From Tectiglobus sp965215755 (GTDB lineage: Bacteria; Pseudomonadota; Alphaproteobacteria; Rhizobiales; Hyphomicrobiaceae): 64,000 nt of DNA. Below the pieces are notes generated by a model, which was not told the DNA's origin, did no database searches, and was given only the letters and a program-made list of their open reading frames with translations. The stretch's first letter is position 1, and every line of letters begins with the position of its first letter. Below, piece by piece: positions 45,256-52,747 of the stretch. The stretch covers positions 2,914,001-2,978,000 of the forward strand of contig OZ244119.1 of assembly GCA_965215755.1 (NCBI GenBank). Direction: 5' to 3'. Made by a program: the position numbers and the translations under genes.

Positions 45256-46051
45256 TACTTCAGATGTTCAAGTTATCGTTGTAGCGGCTGGCCGCGGGCA
45301 AAGAATGGGGGAGGCGACAGCCAACAAGCCAAAGTGCTTGTTGGAATTTCAAGGCAAGACGCTTCTTGAGTGGCAACTAGCGGCGCTTTCAGCTGTTGGT
45401 CTGCGTAAAGTCACTGTCGTGGGTGGTTACAAAGCTGATCAAATTCCAACGAGCGGATTAGAGTTGATTCACAATCCAGATTGGGCGACCAGCAACATGG
45501 TCTACAGTTTGATGTGCGCAGAACGTGTCTTTAATTGCGGAACCGATGTGATTGTCGCTTATAGTGATATTATCTATAGTCCGTCTCTACTAACCAAACT
45601 TCTTGAGGTGCGAGCTGACATTTCTACTGCTGTTGATAAGAATTGGCTGGCATTATGGAAAATGAGATTCGACAATCCACTTGATGATGCGGAGACAATG
45701 AGAATCTCAGGGGACGGTAGAATTAGCGATATTGGCCGAAAACCTACAGACTTGGCGAGCATACAAGGACAATTCGTTGGGTTGACCAGGTTCACAGAAG
45801 AAGGGGCGAGAAAATTCAGCGATGCATATAGATCGCTCAAAGGGTGGAACTCGGATATTGACCCCAGAAATTGCTACTTTACAGATGTCCTGCGCGCACT
45901 AGTTTCTAGAAATGTGCCTGTGATGGGAGCCCTGACTCATGGAGGATGGCTTGAGTTTGATTCAGCGGCAGACTTGAAGCTGTACCAGGATCTCGCATCT
46001 ACCAATCATCTTGATCAATTTTGGAGCCGATCCGAAAGACGAAAAGCATGA
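45242..46051 (+). CDS. CTP:phosphoglutamine cytidylyltransferase homologue (Cj1416 family)
   Basis: 269 residues from the GTG at 45242, where the fold-defining first strand begins soon after (VQVIVVAAGRGQRMGEATANKPKCLLEF). An open frame further upstream only re-reads the previous gene. The GxGxRMxxxTxxKPKxLL loop binds the nucleotide. The DVIVAYSDIIYSP segment carries the metal-binding Asp, and EFDSAADLKLYQ closes the domain. Related enzymes activate choline phosphate or sugars. In the Cj1416 position it should join CTP to L-glutamine phosphate to give CDP-L-glutamine. It overlaps both neighbours. Confidence 0.87.
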   Translation: MTNTSTSDVQVIVVAAGRGQRMGEATANKPKCLLEFQGKTLLEWQLAALSAVGLRKVTVVGGYKADQIPTSGLELIHNPDWATSNMVYSLMCAERVFNCGTDVIVAYSDIIYSPSLLTKLLEVRADISTAVDKNWLALWKMRFDNPLDDAETMRISGDGRISDIGRKPTDLASIQGQFVGLTRFTEEGARKFSDAYRSLKGWNSDIDPRNCYFTDVLRALVSRNVPVMGALTHGGWLEFDSAADLKLYQDLASTNHLDQFWSRSERRKA

Positions 46052-46569
46052 TATTGTGGTTGATTGGGAAATCTGGCGCCGGCAAATCAACCATTGCGCA
46101 GTTACTTTATGAGGAATTGAAGCCGTCCCACCCCAATATGGTCCTTCTTGACGGTGATATATTGAGAGAGATTTGGGGGGATCAACTAGGTCACACTATC
46201 GAAGACCGGCGTATCAACGCTCAACGAATTTCTTATCTATGCAAAATGCTTGACCAACAGGGCATACATGCAATTGCGGCAGTTTTGTCCATCTTTCCTG
46301 AGTGGCAAAGATGGAATCGCGATCACTTCAGTAGTTATTATGAGATATTCTTGGATGCCTCGATGGAGACGCTTCGAAAGCGCGACAGTAAGGGTTTGTA
46401 TGCAAAGGCAGAGAGTGGAAAACTAAAACACGTGGTAGGTGTTGATATTCCATTTCCCCGTCCCGTCAACCCGGACTTAACGATTTCTCCTGATGAAATT
46501 GCTGCGTCTCCATCGGAGATTGCCGCAAAGATCGTGGCGAATTTGTCGGATGAATTCCGTTGTCACTAA
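46048..46569 (+). CDS. Cytidine diphosphoramidate kinase homologue (Cj1415 family, APS-kinase-like)
   Basis: 173 residues from the ATG at 46048, overlapping the previous stop (ATGA). Looks like adenylylsulfate kinase: Walker A LIGKSGAGKST (about 5-15), LLDGDILREIWGDQLGH in place of the CysC LDGDxxR motif, IHAIAAVLSIFPEWQRWNR, and the lid segment KGLYAKAESGKL. No sulfate-activation genes are adjacent. Campylobacter Cj1415 is the same fold and phosphorylates the 3'-hydroxyl of cytidine diphosphoramidate. It closes the four-gene set found in Cj1418-1415 order. Confidence 0.88.
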   Translation: MILWLIGKSGAGKSTIAQLLYEELKPSHPNMVLLDGDILREIWGDQLGHTIEDRRINAQRISYLCKMLDQQGIHAIAAVLSIFPEWQRWNRDHFSSYYEIFLDASMETLRKRDSKGLYAKAESGKLKHVVGVDIPFPRPVNPDLTISPDEIAASPSEIAAKIVANLSDEFRCH

Positions 46570-47792
46570 TGACGAGCCTGACGCTGACTGTTTTGGTTTT
46601 GTTGGGATGCTACGTGGGACTAGAATTACTCCTTTGGCTAACGGTGAAAAGACTCAGACAAGAGTTCCAGTGGCTTATAACTAGCCAAGACGCCGAGCCA
46701 GAAATTCCTCTGGAATTAGTGAAGAGACATATGGAGAGCAGTTTTGACCCAGATCTAGGCTGGCTGCGGAGACCCGGCTCAAAGGGTAAAGACGAAACTG
46801 AGTGTGGTCCGGTGTCATTTCAAATCGACGAAGATGGTTCGAGATCTAGTCCACTGCGCTACAATCGATCTAGGATTGCGGTATTCGGAGACTCATTCGC
46901 CTTCTGTCGTTTGGTTGCGGATGAGGACACGTGGCCAACGCAATTAGGACATATGCTGCACGACAACGTTCCAAATTTTGGAGTTGGCAACTACGGATTT
47001 GATCAGGCTCTCCTTCGTATGGGGCAGATCCTGGAAGGACGTCAGTTTCAATTCGCCATAATGTGCGTAGTCCCTGAAACCATGTCTCGAGTGCACTCAT
47101 ACTGGAAGCACTATTTTGAATATGGTAATATCTTGGCATTCAAACCGCGCTTTACTATCAAAAATGGCGAATTGGTTCACCATCGATGTATTATTCAGGA
47201 AGAGAATGACTTTCACAATTATAAAAAACATCTAATGCTGATTAAGGATTTGGATTCGTTTTTCTTTTCTAAGTTCTCAAAGGACGTCATTAAATTTCCG
47301 CGCCTATTGAGTATTGTTCGCAGATGGCAGCGTCACCTCCCAATTATCTGGCATCTTGCAATTGGGAAGATTACCGGTGATTCTGCCGCAGCTCATAGAA
47401 TGGCAGTTGATATCATATTGAAAGAAAATGCCAAGGAAACTGCGAAACTGTACGCCGATAGACAGGCGGTAGAACTGCTGTCCTTCCTGATTCGATCATT
47501 TGCTGAGCAGGCACGCGGATACGGGACCGAGCCTATACTTGTCATCGTCCCTCAACCGGTCGATCTTTGCAGGCATTCACTTGGACTTTTAGATTACTCC
47601 GGCTTCTTTGCTCAATTCAGTGAGACTCTGACCTGCATAGACATAACAGAACAGTTCATAAAGCACTCGGAAAAGAGAGAGTTATACGTGCAAGGGCAGA
47701 TAGGCCCGCATGTTAGTGCTATAGGCAACAAAATCATCGCTCGTACGATAGCAAAGTCGCTTCATGGCATGATATCTGTGGATCGGGTCTGA
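46569..47792 (+). CDS. Membrane-anchored SGNH/GDSL-type protein of the phosphoramidate cluster
   Basis: 407 residues from the ATG at 46569 (TAATG overlap with the previous stop). One N-terminal membrane span (about 4-28) is followed by a SGNH-hydrolase-like domain: block I RIAVFGDSFAFCRL with the candidate nucleophile Ser, a Gly/Asn block in FGVGNYGFDQALLRMG, and a C-terminal GPHVSAIGNKIIA with the catalytic His. Known relatives are esterases or glycan O-acyltransferase partners. Its place directly after the kinase suggests a role in transferring or removing the phosphoramidate group or another ester. That is inference. The coding DNA is strikingly AT-rich (16 G/C of 60 in 47221-47280). Confidence 0.7.
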   Translation: MTSLTLTVLVLLGCYVGLELLLWLTVKRLRQEFQWLITSQDAEPEIPLELVKRHMESSFDPDLGWLRRPGSKGKDETECGPVSFQIDEDGSRSSPLRYNRSRIAVFGDSFAFCRLVADEDTWPTQLGHMLHDNVPNFGVGNYGFDQALLRMGQILEGRQFQFAIMCVVPETMSRVHSYWKHYFEYGNILAFKPRFTIKNGELVHHRCIIQEENDFHNYKKHLMLIKDLDSFFFSKFSKDVIKFPRLLSIVRRWQRHLPIIWHLAIGKITGDSAAAHRMAVDIILKENAKETAKLYADRQAVELLSFLIRSFAEQARGYGTEPILVIVPQPVDLCRHSLGLLDYSGFFAQFSETLTCIDITEQFIKHSEKRELYVQGQIGPHVSAIGNKIIARTIAKSLHGMISVDRV

Positions 47793-47862
47793 TTTCATGG
47801 TTGCAGAGGATAATGGTCGTTACATGAGCGGCCAGCACGAATGAGAGCCTAGATAGAGATAA

Positions 47863-48669
47863 ATGCGAATTACATATAGACATCACGGTGGAAGCAATGA
47901 CTATTGGCAAGAGCGTTGGGCCAACATACCAGCAGATAATGGCAAACTTAACCTAGACCGTTATCCCGGCAAATTTGCAGCTAGAACTCTCAGGTCTATC
48001 AATGGGCCGGTTCTTGAAGCAGGCTGCGGAGCTGGGCGGGTATTACTGCACTATCATAAGGAGGGTGTCCCGATAGTTGGAATTGATTTCATTGGTACTG
48101 CCATCGACAAAATCAAGCAGCTCGACTCGAGCATTGAGGCTTATCAGGCAGACATTACTAACTTACCGTTTGAGGATGAAAAATTTGAAGCCGTTTTGGC
48201 ATTTGGGCTCTACCACAGCCTTGAGAATGGCATACACGAGGCACTTCTTGAGACCCGTCGGGTCTTAAAACCGAATGGTCTCCTTTGCGCCAGTCTACGA
48301 ATGGACAATATTCAAAATAGAATAAATGATTGGCTGGCTGACAGGAAAGCAAATGCAACCGGACCAAAGACATTCCATAAGGCTAACTTCCAGCCTAATG
48401 AAGTCAAGATCATGCTACGCCAGGCTGGTTTTGAAACTGAAAAAATAGAGTTCGTTGAAAACATGCCGCTCCTATACAAGTTTGGAGTGTTCCGGCATAA
48501 GGCGCACAAATCGTTTGATGAACACTTGGCGCGCGGTGAAGGTTATCGGTTATCTTTTTTAGGCCAAATGCTTCAGAACGCCTTGCTGAAATTCTTTCCT
48601 CAGTCATTTTGCAACATTGTCGTTGTAACTGCTCGTGCAACCCCCACCACTACAAGCTCCGAAGGATGA
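47863..48669 (+). CDS. Class I SAM-dependent methyltransferase, candidate phosphoramidate O-methyltransferase
   Basis: 268 residues. The SAM-binding motif I is VLEAGCGAGRVLLHYHKEG (about 47-65), followed by IVGIDFIGTAID, AYQADITNLPF and the post-III region ETRRVLKPNGLLCASL. The N-terminal HHGGSNDYWQERWAN is shared by small-molecule methyltransferases of this type. Campylobacter makes O-methyl phosphoramidate with methyltransferases encoded next to Cj1415-1418, and this gene sits in the equivalent position. A sugar methyltransferase role cannot be excluded. A 70-base gap precedes it, and the next gene overlaps by ATGA. Confidence 0.8.
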   Translation: MRITYRHHGGSNDYWQERWANIPADNGKLNLDRYPGKFAARTLRSINGPVLEAGCGAGRVLLHYHKEGVPIVGIDFIGTAIDKIKQLDSSIEAYQADITNLPFEDEKFEAVLAFGLYHSLENGIHEALLETRRVLKPNGLLCASLRMDNIQNRINDWLADRKANATGPKTFHKANFQPNEVKIMLRQAGFETEKIEFVENMPLLYKFGVFRHKAHKSFDEHLARGEGYRLSFLGQMLQNALLKFFPQSFCNIVVVTARATPTTTSSEG

Positions 48670-50192
48670 GTAAAAAGCGGATTAAGCTGAACTGCGGTTC
48701 AGAGGTTACTGACGTGGCGGTTTGTGCTCGAGCCCAGTCGCGGCATCTAATGTATGCGCTAATGAAAGAAATGAAGGCTCAGCACAATGTCCGGATTCAT
48801 CTCTATTGCTTCACACCGCAAGAGTTAAGATACTATCAGGAATTAGATGCGAATGGAATATTTGCTTCGATAACCAATGGGGGTGTTTTGAAGACCCGTT
48901 GTTTTGATTCCGGATTGATTGAGGATGAAGTGTTGAAGCGTGCGAGAGGGCTCGAGGATTTAATTGGGCATACAATCAATCGATTGATGGTGGCGGATAG
49001 GCATTTTGGTCGCGGATATTGCTTCGGCGGCTATTATCATCCGAGATCAAGTTTTTCGGAGGACACCACATACATTCAAGTCGTTCACGCTTATTCTGAA
49101 GCTTTGTTGTTTTGGGATGCTGAGTTCAAGAAACACAATATAAAGCTTTGCCTCAACGGAACACGTGAAGCTGCAATAATCGCCAGAGCTCGTTCAATAC
49201 CCTATCGCGTCCTAATATCTTCTAGACATAAAAATTATCATTTTTGGGCGCACAACGAACTGTACGAATCGCCAGAGTTCGAACAGCAGTGGCTACAACT
49301 GAAAGAGACTGCAGGTAGAGACCTGGATGAGCCGTACCATGCTCATAGCGTGAGTCGGAACAGATACAAGGCAAGCTTTGGTGGGCGTAGAATGATGACG
49401 GAAGTCGTTTTGACGACCGCCAGAACCTTTTATTGGCGCTTGAGAGGGTATGCAAAAGGTCGCGGTTATTTCCTTCGCGAGACAATTCGTTACCATTTCC
49501 TACGATGGAGCGAATATCGGAAATATCGCAAACTCGCAAAAACCAAGCTTTCGGACCTGGCTGGCAAGCAGTTCGTCTACTATCCTTTGCATGTTGAGCC
49601 TGAGACTGCGTTGCACGGTCTTTCCCCCGAGTACTTCTATCAACAAGCGTTGATTGCAGCCGTAGCGAGAGATTTGCCTGCTGGAGTGCGTTTGGCGGTG
49701 AAAGAAGCGTACGGTGCGATTGGTCGGCGTCCCTCGCACTTTTATCGGCAAATAAGTGATCTAAAAAATGTTGTCCTGCTGGATGTGTGGGAGAGCGGTC
49801 TACAGTGTGCCAAAAATGCCAATGTCGTAGTTACCATTTGTGGAACAGCCGGGTTGGAGGCAGCAGTCAATGGGACGCCTGTGATCGCGTTTGGGCAACA
49901 TAATTCTTATAACTTTTTGCCGTCTGTTAAGGTTGTACATGACGAGCGCGAACTCAGAGGCTATCTGCAGCAGGCTCTTTCTGATCCTGAAGTTCCCAAA
50001 AATATAGCGAAGGAGGGGCGGCGTCTTTTGCAGGCAATCATCGACTGCTCATTTGATCTCGGGAGCTATGACTATGTTAACTTGAACAGCTTTGACCAAA
50101 AGAGTGTATCAGAGGCTTTGAACGCTTTGATCAAGTCGATGGGGCAGGATTTTTTCAAGACGCCGTCCGGCGAAATTGTAGCTGGGAACTAG
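48666..50192 (+). CDS. KpsS/capsule-synthesis-like transferase of the phosphoramidate cluster
   Basis: 508 residues from the ATG at 48666 (ATGA overlap). The C-terminal half has the GT-B-like pattern of capsule biosynthesis and CDP-glycerol phosphotransferase proteins: FVYYPLHVEPETALHGLSPEY, LAVKEAYGAIGRRPSHFYRQI and VVVTICGTAGLEAAVNGTPVIAFG. The N-terminal half (DVAVCARAQSRHLMYALMKEM) lacks recognisable motifs. It could be a glycosyltransferase or the enzyme that places the phosphoramidate on the glycan. Location next to the donor-forming genes favours a role in this locus, but the reaction is unassigned. Confidence 0.72.
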   Translation: MSKKRIKLNCGSEVTDVAVCARAQSRHLMYALMKEMKAQHNVRIHLYCFTPQELRYYQELDANGIFASITNGGVLKTRCFDSGLIEDEVLKRARGLEDLIGHTINRLMVADRHFGRGYCFGGYYHPRSSFSEDTTYIQVVHAYSEALLFWDAEFKKHNIKLCLNGTREAAIIARARSIPYRVLISSRHKNYHFWAHNELYESPEFEQQWLQLKETAGRDLDEPYHAHSVSRNRYKASFGGRRMMTEVVLTTARTFYWRLRGYAKGRGYFLRETIRYHFLRWSEYRKYRKLAKTKLSDLAGKQFVYYPLHVEPETALHGLSPEYFYQQALIAAVARDLPAGVRLAVKEAYGAIGRRPSHFYRQISDLKNVVLLDVWESGLQCAKNANVVVTICGTAGLEAAVNGTPVIAFGQHNSYNFLPSVKVVHDERELRGYLQQALSDPEVPKNIAKEGRRLLQAIIDCSFDLGSYDYVNLNSFDQKSVSEALNALIKSMGQDFFKTPSGEIVAGN

Positions 50193-50196
50193 TTTC

Positions 50197-50952
50197 ATGG
50201 ATGAGCGTAAGATTACCCTGGAGGAAGTGCGCGCGTCATTGAACCCGAATATCCGTGCTGAATATAAGGTTCGTTGGTTTGGTAGGCCGCTAGCGAATCT
50301 TGCTACGCCTCTCTTTTTCAATAATGGCTGGTCGGCAAACGGTGTTACTGCGCTTCGGGCGCTCCTTGGCTGCCTTGGCATCCTTATGATCTTGAGCGGA
50401 AATCCTTATTCAATCGCATTCGCAGCAGCAGTGGTGCCGATTTCGCTCGTATTGGACTGCATTGATGGGAACCTCGCCCGCCTTCATGGATCAGTTAGTT
50501 ACTGGGGCAAGTTTATTGATGGACTTGCCGATATGCTATTCTTGTATTTGGCACCGATTGCGGCAGGATTTAGTTTGGTAAGCTCTGGAGCGCCGCCGAT
50601 GTGGTTGATGTTGGGAGCGCTAGTTACAGTTGGCTCGTTAATCTGCCAAATGGTTAGGTACCGCCTAAGCTTTATGAGAGAGTGGATGACGCATAATTCG
50701 GGCCCATTGACTGAGGACGAATTAAGGCGCGTCGGGCCGATCAGGGATCTTCAGTCGCTGATTTCTTCGGTCCAAGTGAATGCTATTTTTTTTACTCCTT
50801 TAGCTCTCGCAATACCTGAAAATGGTTGCTACATTTTTTTGTTGTTGGCGTTTGGACTGCAATTAATTCCGGATCTATTATGGACCCTGACAACCATGCT
50901 TGAGGCTAGAAAATTACTGGCTCGCCCACGCCGCAGCATACATTCGGTCTGA
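50197..50952 (+). CDS. CDP-alcohol phosphotransferase family membrane enzyme
   Basis: A 251-residue integral membrane protein with about six spans and the complete family signature D-G-x2-A-R-x8-G-x3-D-x3-D in IDGNLARLHGSVSYWGKFID and the following GLAD. These enzymes use a CDP-linked donor and transfer the phospho-group to an alcohol acceptor, as in phospholipid synthesis. A dedicated copy inside a glycan operon, four bases after a capsule-type transferase and four genes after the last gene of the cytidine diphosphoramidate set, suggests that it could use a CDP-linked donor made here. A phospholipid or inositol-phosphate role remains possible. Confidence 0.88.
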   Translation: MDERKITLEEVRASLNPNIRAEYKVRWFGRPLANLATPLFFNNGWSANGVTALRALLGCLGILMILSGNPYSIAFAAAVVPISLVLDCIDGNLARLHGSVSYWGKFIDGLADMLFLYLAPIAAGFSLVSSGAPPMWLMLGALVTVGSLICQMVRYRLSFMREWMTHNSGPLTEDELRRVGPIRDLQSLISSVQVNAIFFTPLALAIPENGCYIFLLLAFGLQLIPDLLWTLTTMLEARKLLARPRRSIHSV

Positions 50953-51644
50953 TGTCATCTCTTGTCATCATCGTACCTGCTAGAGGTGGTTCTAAGCGAT
51001 TACCAGGTAAGAATGTCCGCGAGCTTGCCGGCAAGCCGCTGCTGGCCCACACAGCGGATACAATACGCGAAGCGCGGCTCGAAGCACCTGTTCTTCTAAC
51101 CACGGACAGTGAAGAGATTGCTGCTATTGGGCGGCATCTCGGCTGGTCGGTCCCATTCCTCAGACCGCCGGAGCTAGCCAGCGATAATTCGGCAACGATT
51201 GATACAATATTGCATGCGCTTGATTGGCTTGCCGATAATACCGAGGTCTTGCCTGACATGACAATGGTGCTGCAGCCCACGTCGCCACTGCGCGGACCAG
51301 AATGTCTCAATCAAAGCATAAAACTGCTGCAACAGCATCTTCACATCAACAGTATTGTCGGTATGACAGAATTGCACCTTTCACCTTGCCATACCTACGT
51401 AACGAATGACGACGGATCGTTGAGGGCCTTGTCTTGCGAGAGGTCGGCCCCGGTGCTCTATCCCAACGGCTCCCTGTACCTGACCAGGACGGCTGCACTC
51501 AAAGATCAGAGATCCTTATATGCGGAAAAGGTTATGGCGCTGCCTATACCTGGTTTGCGCGCCGTGGACATTGACAATGAAAGCGACTGGCAGATTGTTG
51601 AAGCCATTGTGGAGCGCAATCTTCTGTCCGGTGCAAAATCATAG
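50952..51644 (+). CDS. neuA: CMP-nonulosonic acid cytidylyltransferase (NeuA/LegF family)
   Basis: 230 residues. The CTP-binding loop VPARGGSKRLPGKNVRELAGKPLL (8-31) and the LQPTSPLRGPECLNQSIKLL segment define the acylneuraminate cytidylyltransferase family, which activates sialic, legionaminic or pseudaminic acids as CMP sugars. It starts on the last base of the previous gene (TGATG). With legC, neuD, neuB and neuC upstream it gives a pathway ending in a CMP-activated acid. The choice of NeuA against LegF or PseF cannot be made by eye. Confidence 0.9.
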   Translation: MSSLVIIVPARGGSKRLPGKNVRELAGKPLLAHTADTIREARLEAPVLLTTDSEEIAAIGRHLGWSVPFLRPPELASDNSATIDTILHALDWLADNTEVLPDMTMVLQPTSPLRGPECLNQSIKLLQQHLHINSIVGMTELHLSPCHTYVTNDDGSLRALSCERSAPVLYPNGSLYLTRTAALKDQRSLYAEKVMALPIPGLRAVDIDNESDWQIVEAIVERNLLSGAKS

Positions 51645-51673
51645 TTCGATTGCGGTTTTGATTGTTTAACTGA

Positions 51674-52747
51674 ATGATTACTATAAAGAATCTTGCCCCT
51701 TTCATTTGCGCTCCTGATGCACGGACAGGAGATATGTTGAGGCGGCTGGACGCATCAGGATACCTGTTCCAAATCTTAATTGATGATTGTGGGAGATTAA
51801 TTGGAACGATCACCGATGGTGATGTACGTCGCGCAATGCTCGAAGGCGTTCAATTGGATGAACCATCCATTCGTTGTGCCCAAACGAAACCGCTCACGGG
51901 TCGTATTGGTGACGACAATAGTAATTTGCAGAAACTGCTGCGTCTCGGTAGCACCCGAACTTTTCTTCCTCTGCTCGATGATGCGGGTGTCGTCAGCGCT
52001 ATCCTATATGATAACGGTCGTTCAGGCCTGGGTGAAGCACTGATCATGGCCGGCGGCTTTGGCAAACGTTTGGGTGAGAGAACTCGCAAAACACCAAAGC
52101 CGCTTCTTGATGTCGGTGGCCAACCCATTCTTGAGCATGTTGTCTCGGCCCTAGAACGGGCAGGCACAAGAACCATCTACGTTTCCGTCCATTACCTCAG
52201 CGATCAGATCAAGACGTTTTTTGATCGCCGCAGCAACCTGGCTAAAATTGATTTCATCGAGGAAGAAACTCCACTCGGAACAGCCGGTGCAATCGGATTC
52301 TTGCCGGAGGGACAGCACGATCCTGTTTTGGTGGTTAACGGCGATCTCATAACAAAGGTTGATTACCGTGCGCTGCACGAATTCTATTCTCGTCGCCAGT
52401 TTGACGCGGTCGTCTGTGTTGCTCGTTACAACATTCAAGTGCCATACGGTGTCATTCGTTACGATCAGGAGGGCCTTTTCTCTGGCATCGAAGAAAAGCC
52501 GGAGATGAGCAATTTCATTGCTGCTGGAATCTACTATCTGGGACCTCAATTTATATCACTTGTACGAACGGGTGAGCGCATGGATATGCCTGAGCTTCTG
52601 ACCTTGGGGCGGACCATCGGGCTCAAAATCGGCTTGTTTCCTATCCACGAATCTTGGACCGATGTCGGCAGACCGGAAGATCTTGCTGCCGCCGACCATT
52701 CTGCCAAAGGCCAGATCGCCGACTCTGCGTCGACCTCGGAAGCATGA
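51674..52747 (+). CDS. CBS-domain sugar-1-phosphate nucleotidyltransferase (PtmE type)
   Basis: 357 residues: a CBS-pair region at about 1-115 (FQILIDDCGRLIGTITDGDVRRAML is the first CBS motif) joined to a nucleotidyltransferase domain with EALIMAGGFGKRLGERTRKTPKPLL (from about 119) and VLVVNGDLITKVDY. This fusion is the PtmE architecture, which in Campylobacter makes GDP-glucosamine for legionaminic acid synthesis. The presence of LegC and NeuB/C/A homologues in the same operon fits. The nucleotide (GTP or UTP) is not readable. The next gene overlaps by ATGA. Confidence 0.87.
   Translation: MITIKNLAPFICAPDARTGDMLRRLDASGYLFQILIDDCGRLIGTITDGDVRRAMLEGVQLDEPSIRCAQTKPLTGRIGDDNSNLQKLLRLGSTRTFLPLLDDAGVVSAILYDNGRSGLGEALIMAGGFGKRLGERTRKTPKPLLDVGGQPILEHVVSALERAGTRTIYVSVHYLSDQIKTFFDRRSNLAKIDFIEEETPLGTAGAIGFLPEGQHDPVLVVNGDLITKVDYRALHEFYSRRQFDAVVCVARYNIQVPYGVIRYDQEGLFSGIEEKPEMSNFIAAGIYYLGPQFISLVRTGERMDMPELLTLGRTIGLKIGLFPIHESWTDVGRPEDLAAADHSAKGQIADSASTSEA

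Noticed and set aside
46048..46569. Annotation as adenylylsulfate kinase (cysC) for sulfate assimilation
   Set aside because: No cysD, cysN or cysH nearby, and it sits in the Cj1415 position of a Cj1418-1415-like gene order.
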